In this document: positions 30,494-30,939 of the stretch, one piece after another
How the letters are laid out: each line of letters starts with the position of its first letter
Numbering within the stretch: the first letter of the stretch is position 1
NCBI GenBank assembly: GCA_000431015.1
Contig: HF986003.1
Span: 1 to 30,939, forward strand
Direction of reading: 5' to 3'
Origin: Alistipes sp. CAG:514
GTDB taxonomy: Bacteria; Bacteroidota; Bacteroidia; Bacteroidales; UBA932
Length of the DNA: 30,939 nt
Notes under the pieces: generated by a model
Databases searched by the model: none
What the model was told of the DNA's origin: nothing
Seen by the model: only the letters and a program-made list of their open reading frames with translations
Position numbers and translations under genes: made by a program

Positions 30494-30811
30494 ATGAAAA
30501 AGTTACGTATTAAGAAGGGTGACACCGTGTATGTGAATGCCGGTAACGACAAGGGCAAGACCGGTAAGGTCCTGACCGTCATCCCTGCCAAGGATCGCGT
30601 CATCGTTGAAGGCGTCAACGTTGTCAGCAAGCACACTAAACCAAACGCTAAGCAGCCTCAGGGCGGCATCATCAAGCAGGAGGCTGGTATCCACGTTTCC
30701 AACGTACAGCTCATCGATCCTGCCCAGAACAAGCCGACAAGAGTAGGTTACAAGTTTGTGGACGGAAAGAAAATCCGCTACGCTAAGAAATCAGGAGAGG
30801 AGATTAAGTAA
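30494..30811 (+). CDS. rplX: 50S ribosomal protein L24
   Basis: A 105-residue protein with an N-terminal KOW motif (KKGDTVYVNAGNDKGKTGKV) and the HTKPNAKQPQGGI segment of L24, an early 23S rRNA assembly protein. ATG 30494 is preferred to an in-frame TTG at 30485. Twelve bases after rplN. Confidence 0.97.
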   Translation: MKKLRIKKGDTVYVNAGNDKGKTGKVLTVIPAKDRVIVEGVNVVSKHTKPNAKQPQGGIIKQEAGIHVSNVQLIDPAQNKPTRVGYKFVDGKKIRYAKKSGEEIK

Positions 30812-30813
30812 CT

Positions 30814-30939
30814 ATGGCAAAGAAAGCTACAAACAAACCGGCGGAGGCGCAGGCGCTTCCTACAGGATATGTGCCTTCTCTCAAGAAGGTTTACAGGGAG
30901 GAGATTGTTGAGAAACTGATGAAGCAGTTCTCCTACACG
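30814..30939 (+). CDS. rplE: 50S ribosomal protein L5 (5' end only)
   Basis: Forty-two codons are visible before the window ends. The L5 start region PSLKKVYREEIVEKLMKQFSY begins at residue 20. It is preceded by an extra Lys/Ala-rich segment (MAKKATNKPAEAQALPTG) not present in most L5 proteins, which usually begin 2-4 residues before the equivalent of PSLKK. ATG 30814 is 2 bases after the rplX stop; no later in-frame ATG precedes the conserved part, so the extension looks real. Confidence 0.9.
   Translation, partial: MAKKATNKPAEAQALPTGYVPSLKKVYREEIVEKLMKQFSYT

Overview
The window looks like a chromosomal segment of a member of the Bacteroidota, most likely Bacteroidales with fairly GC-rich coding DNA. 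Four things point there. First, promoters match the Bacteroides primary-sigma pattern (TTTG, 18-22 bases, TAnnTTTG). Second, there is a large TonB-dependent receptor with a carboxypeptidase-regulatory-like N-terminal domain. Third, several proteins belong to families largely confined to this phylum (DUF4270, DUF4876, DUF6850, DUF3098, DUF4294, S46 peptidase). Fourth, gene orders such as sigma-54 activator-lptE-TPR-secG and ftsX-DUF3098-uppP are typical of the phylum. I cannot assign genus or species.

Layout, left to right. Bases 1-1638 (minus) hold the 5' part of a lipoprotein with an OmpA-like segment and TPR-like helices. It is divergent from a plus-strand envelope operon (1733-4564): sigma-54-type activator, LptE, a small TPR protein and SecG, closed by a terminator. 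A ClpB-type disaggregase that lacks the usual N-terminal domain follows (4711-6906), with a strong terminator. Bases 6960-19592 are one tightly packed minus-strand block, read as C69 dipeptidase, TonB-dependent receptor, DUF4876 surface lipoprotein, DUF6850 outer-membrane barrel, M16 peptidase and S46 dipeptidyl-peptidase. This is the most system-like part of the window and resembles an uncharacterised peptide-handling and TonB-uptake locus.

Bases 19651-21150 (plus) carry a small secreted helical protein and pheS. A tRNA-Gly(GCC) follows at 21254-21329 with its own promoter and terminator, and just downstream lies an inverted copy of part of the tRNA T-arm. Next come a PnuC-type vitamin transporter and acpP. 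Facing them on the minus strand are a DUF4270 lipoprotein with a Gly/Tyr-rich tract and a half-length, degenerate glycogen-synthase-like protein. A divergent plus-strand cluster (25443-28203) encodes FtsX, DUF3098, UppP and an LpxH-like phosphatase, all envelope functions. Its last gene overlaps the 3' end of a convergent DUF4294 gene.

The right end (29214-30939) is the ribosomal-protein series rplP-rpmC-rpsQ-rplN-rplX-rplE. It starts at rplP with its own promoter and lacks the usual upstream rpsC, so the conserved S10/spc cluster is interrupted here, or the sequence is joined here.

Most genes are housekeeping or envelope genes. I see no CRISPR array, prophage, insertion sequence or complete defence system.
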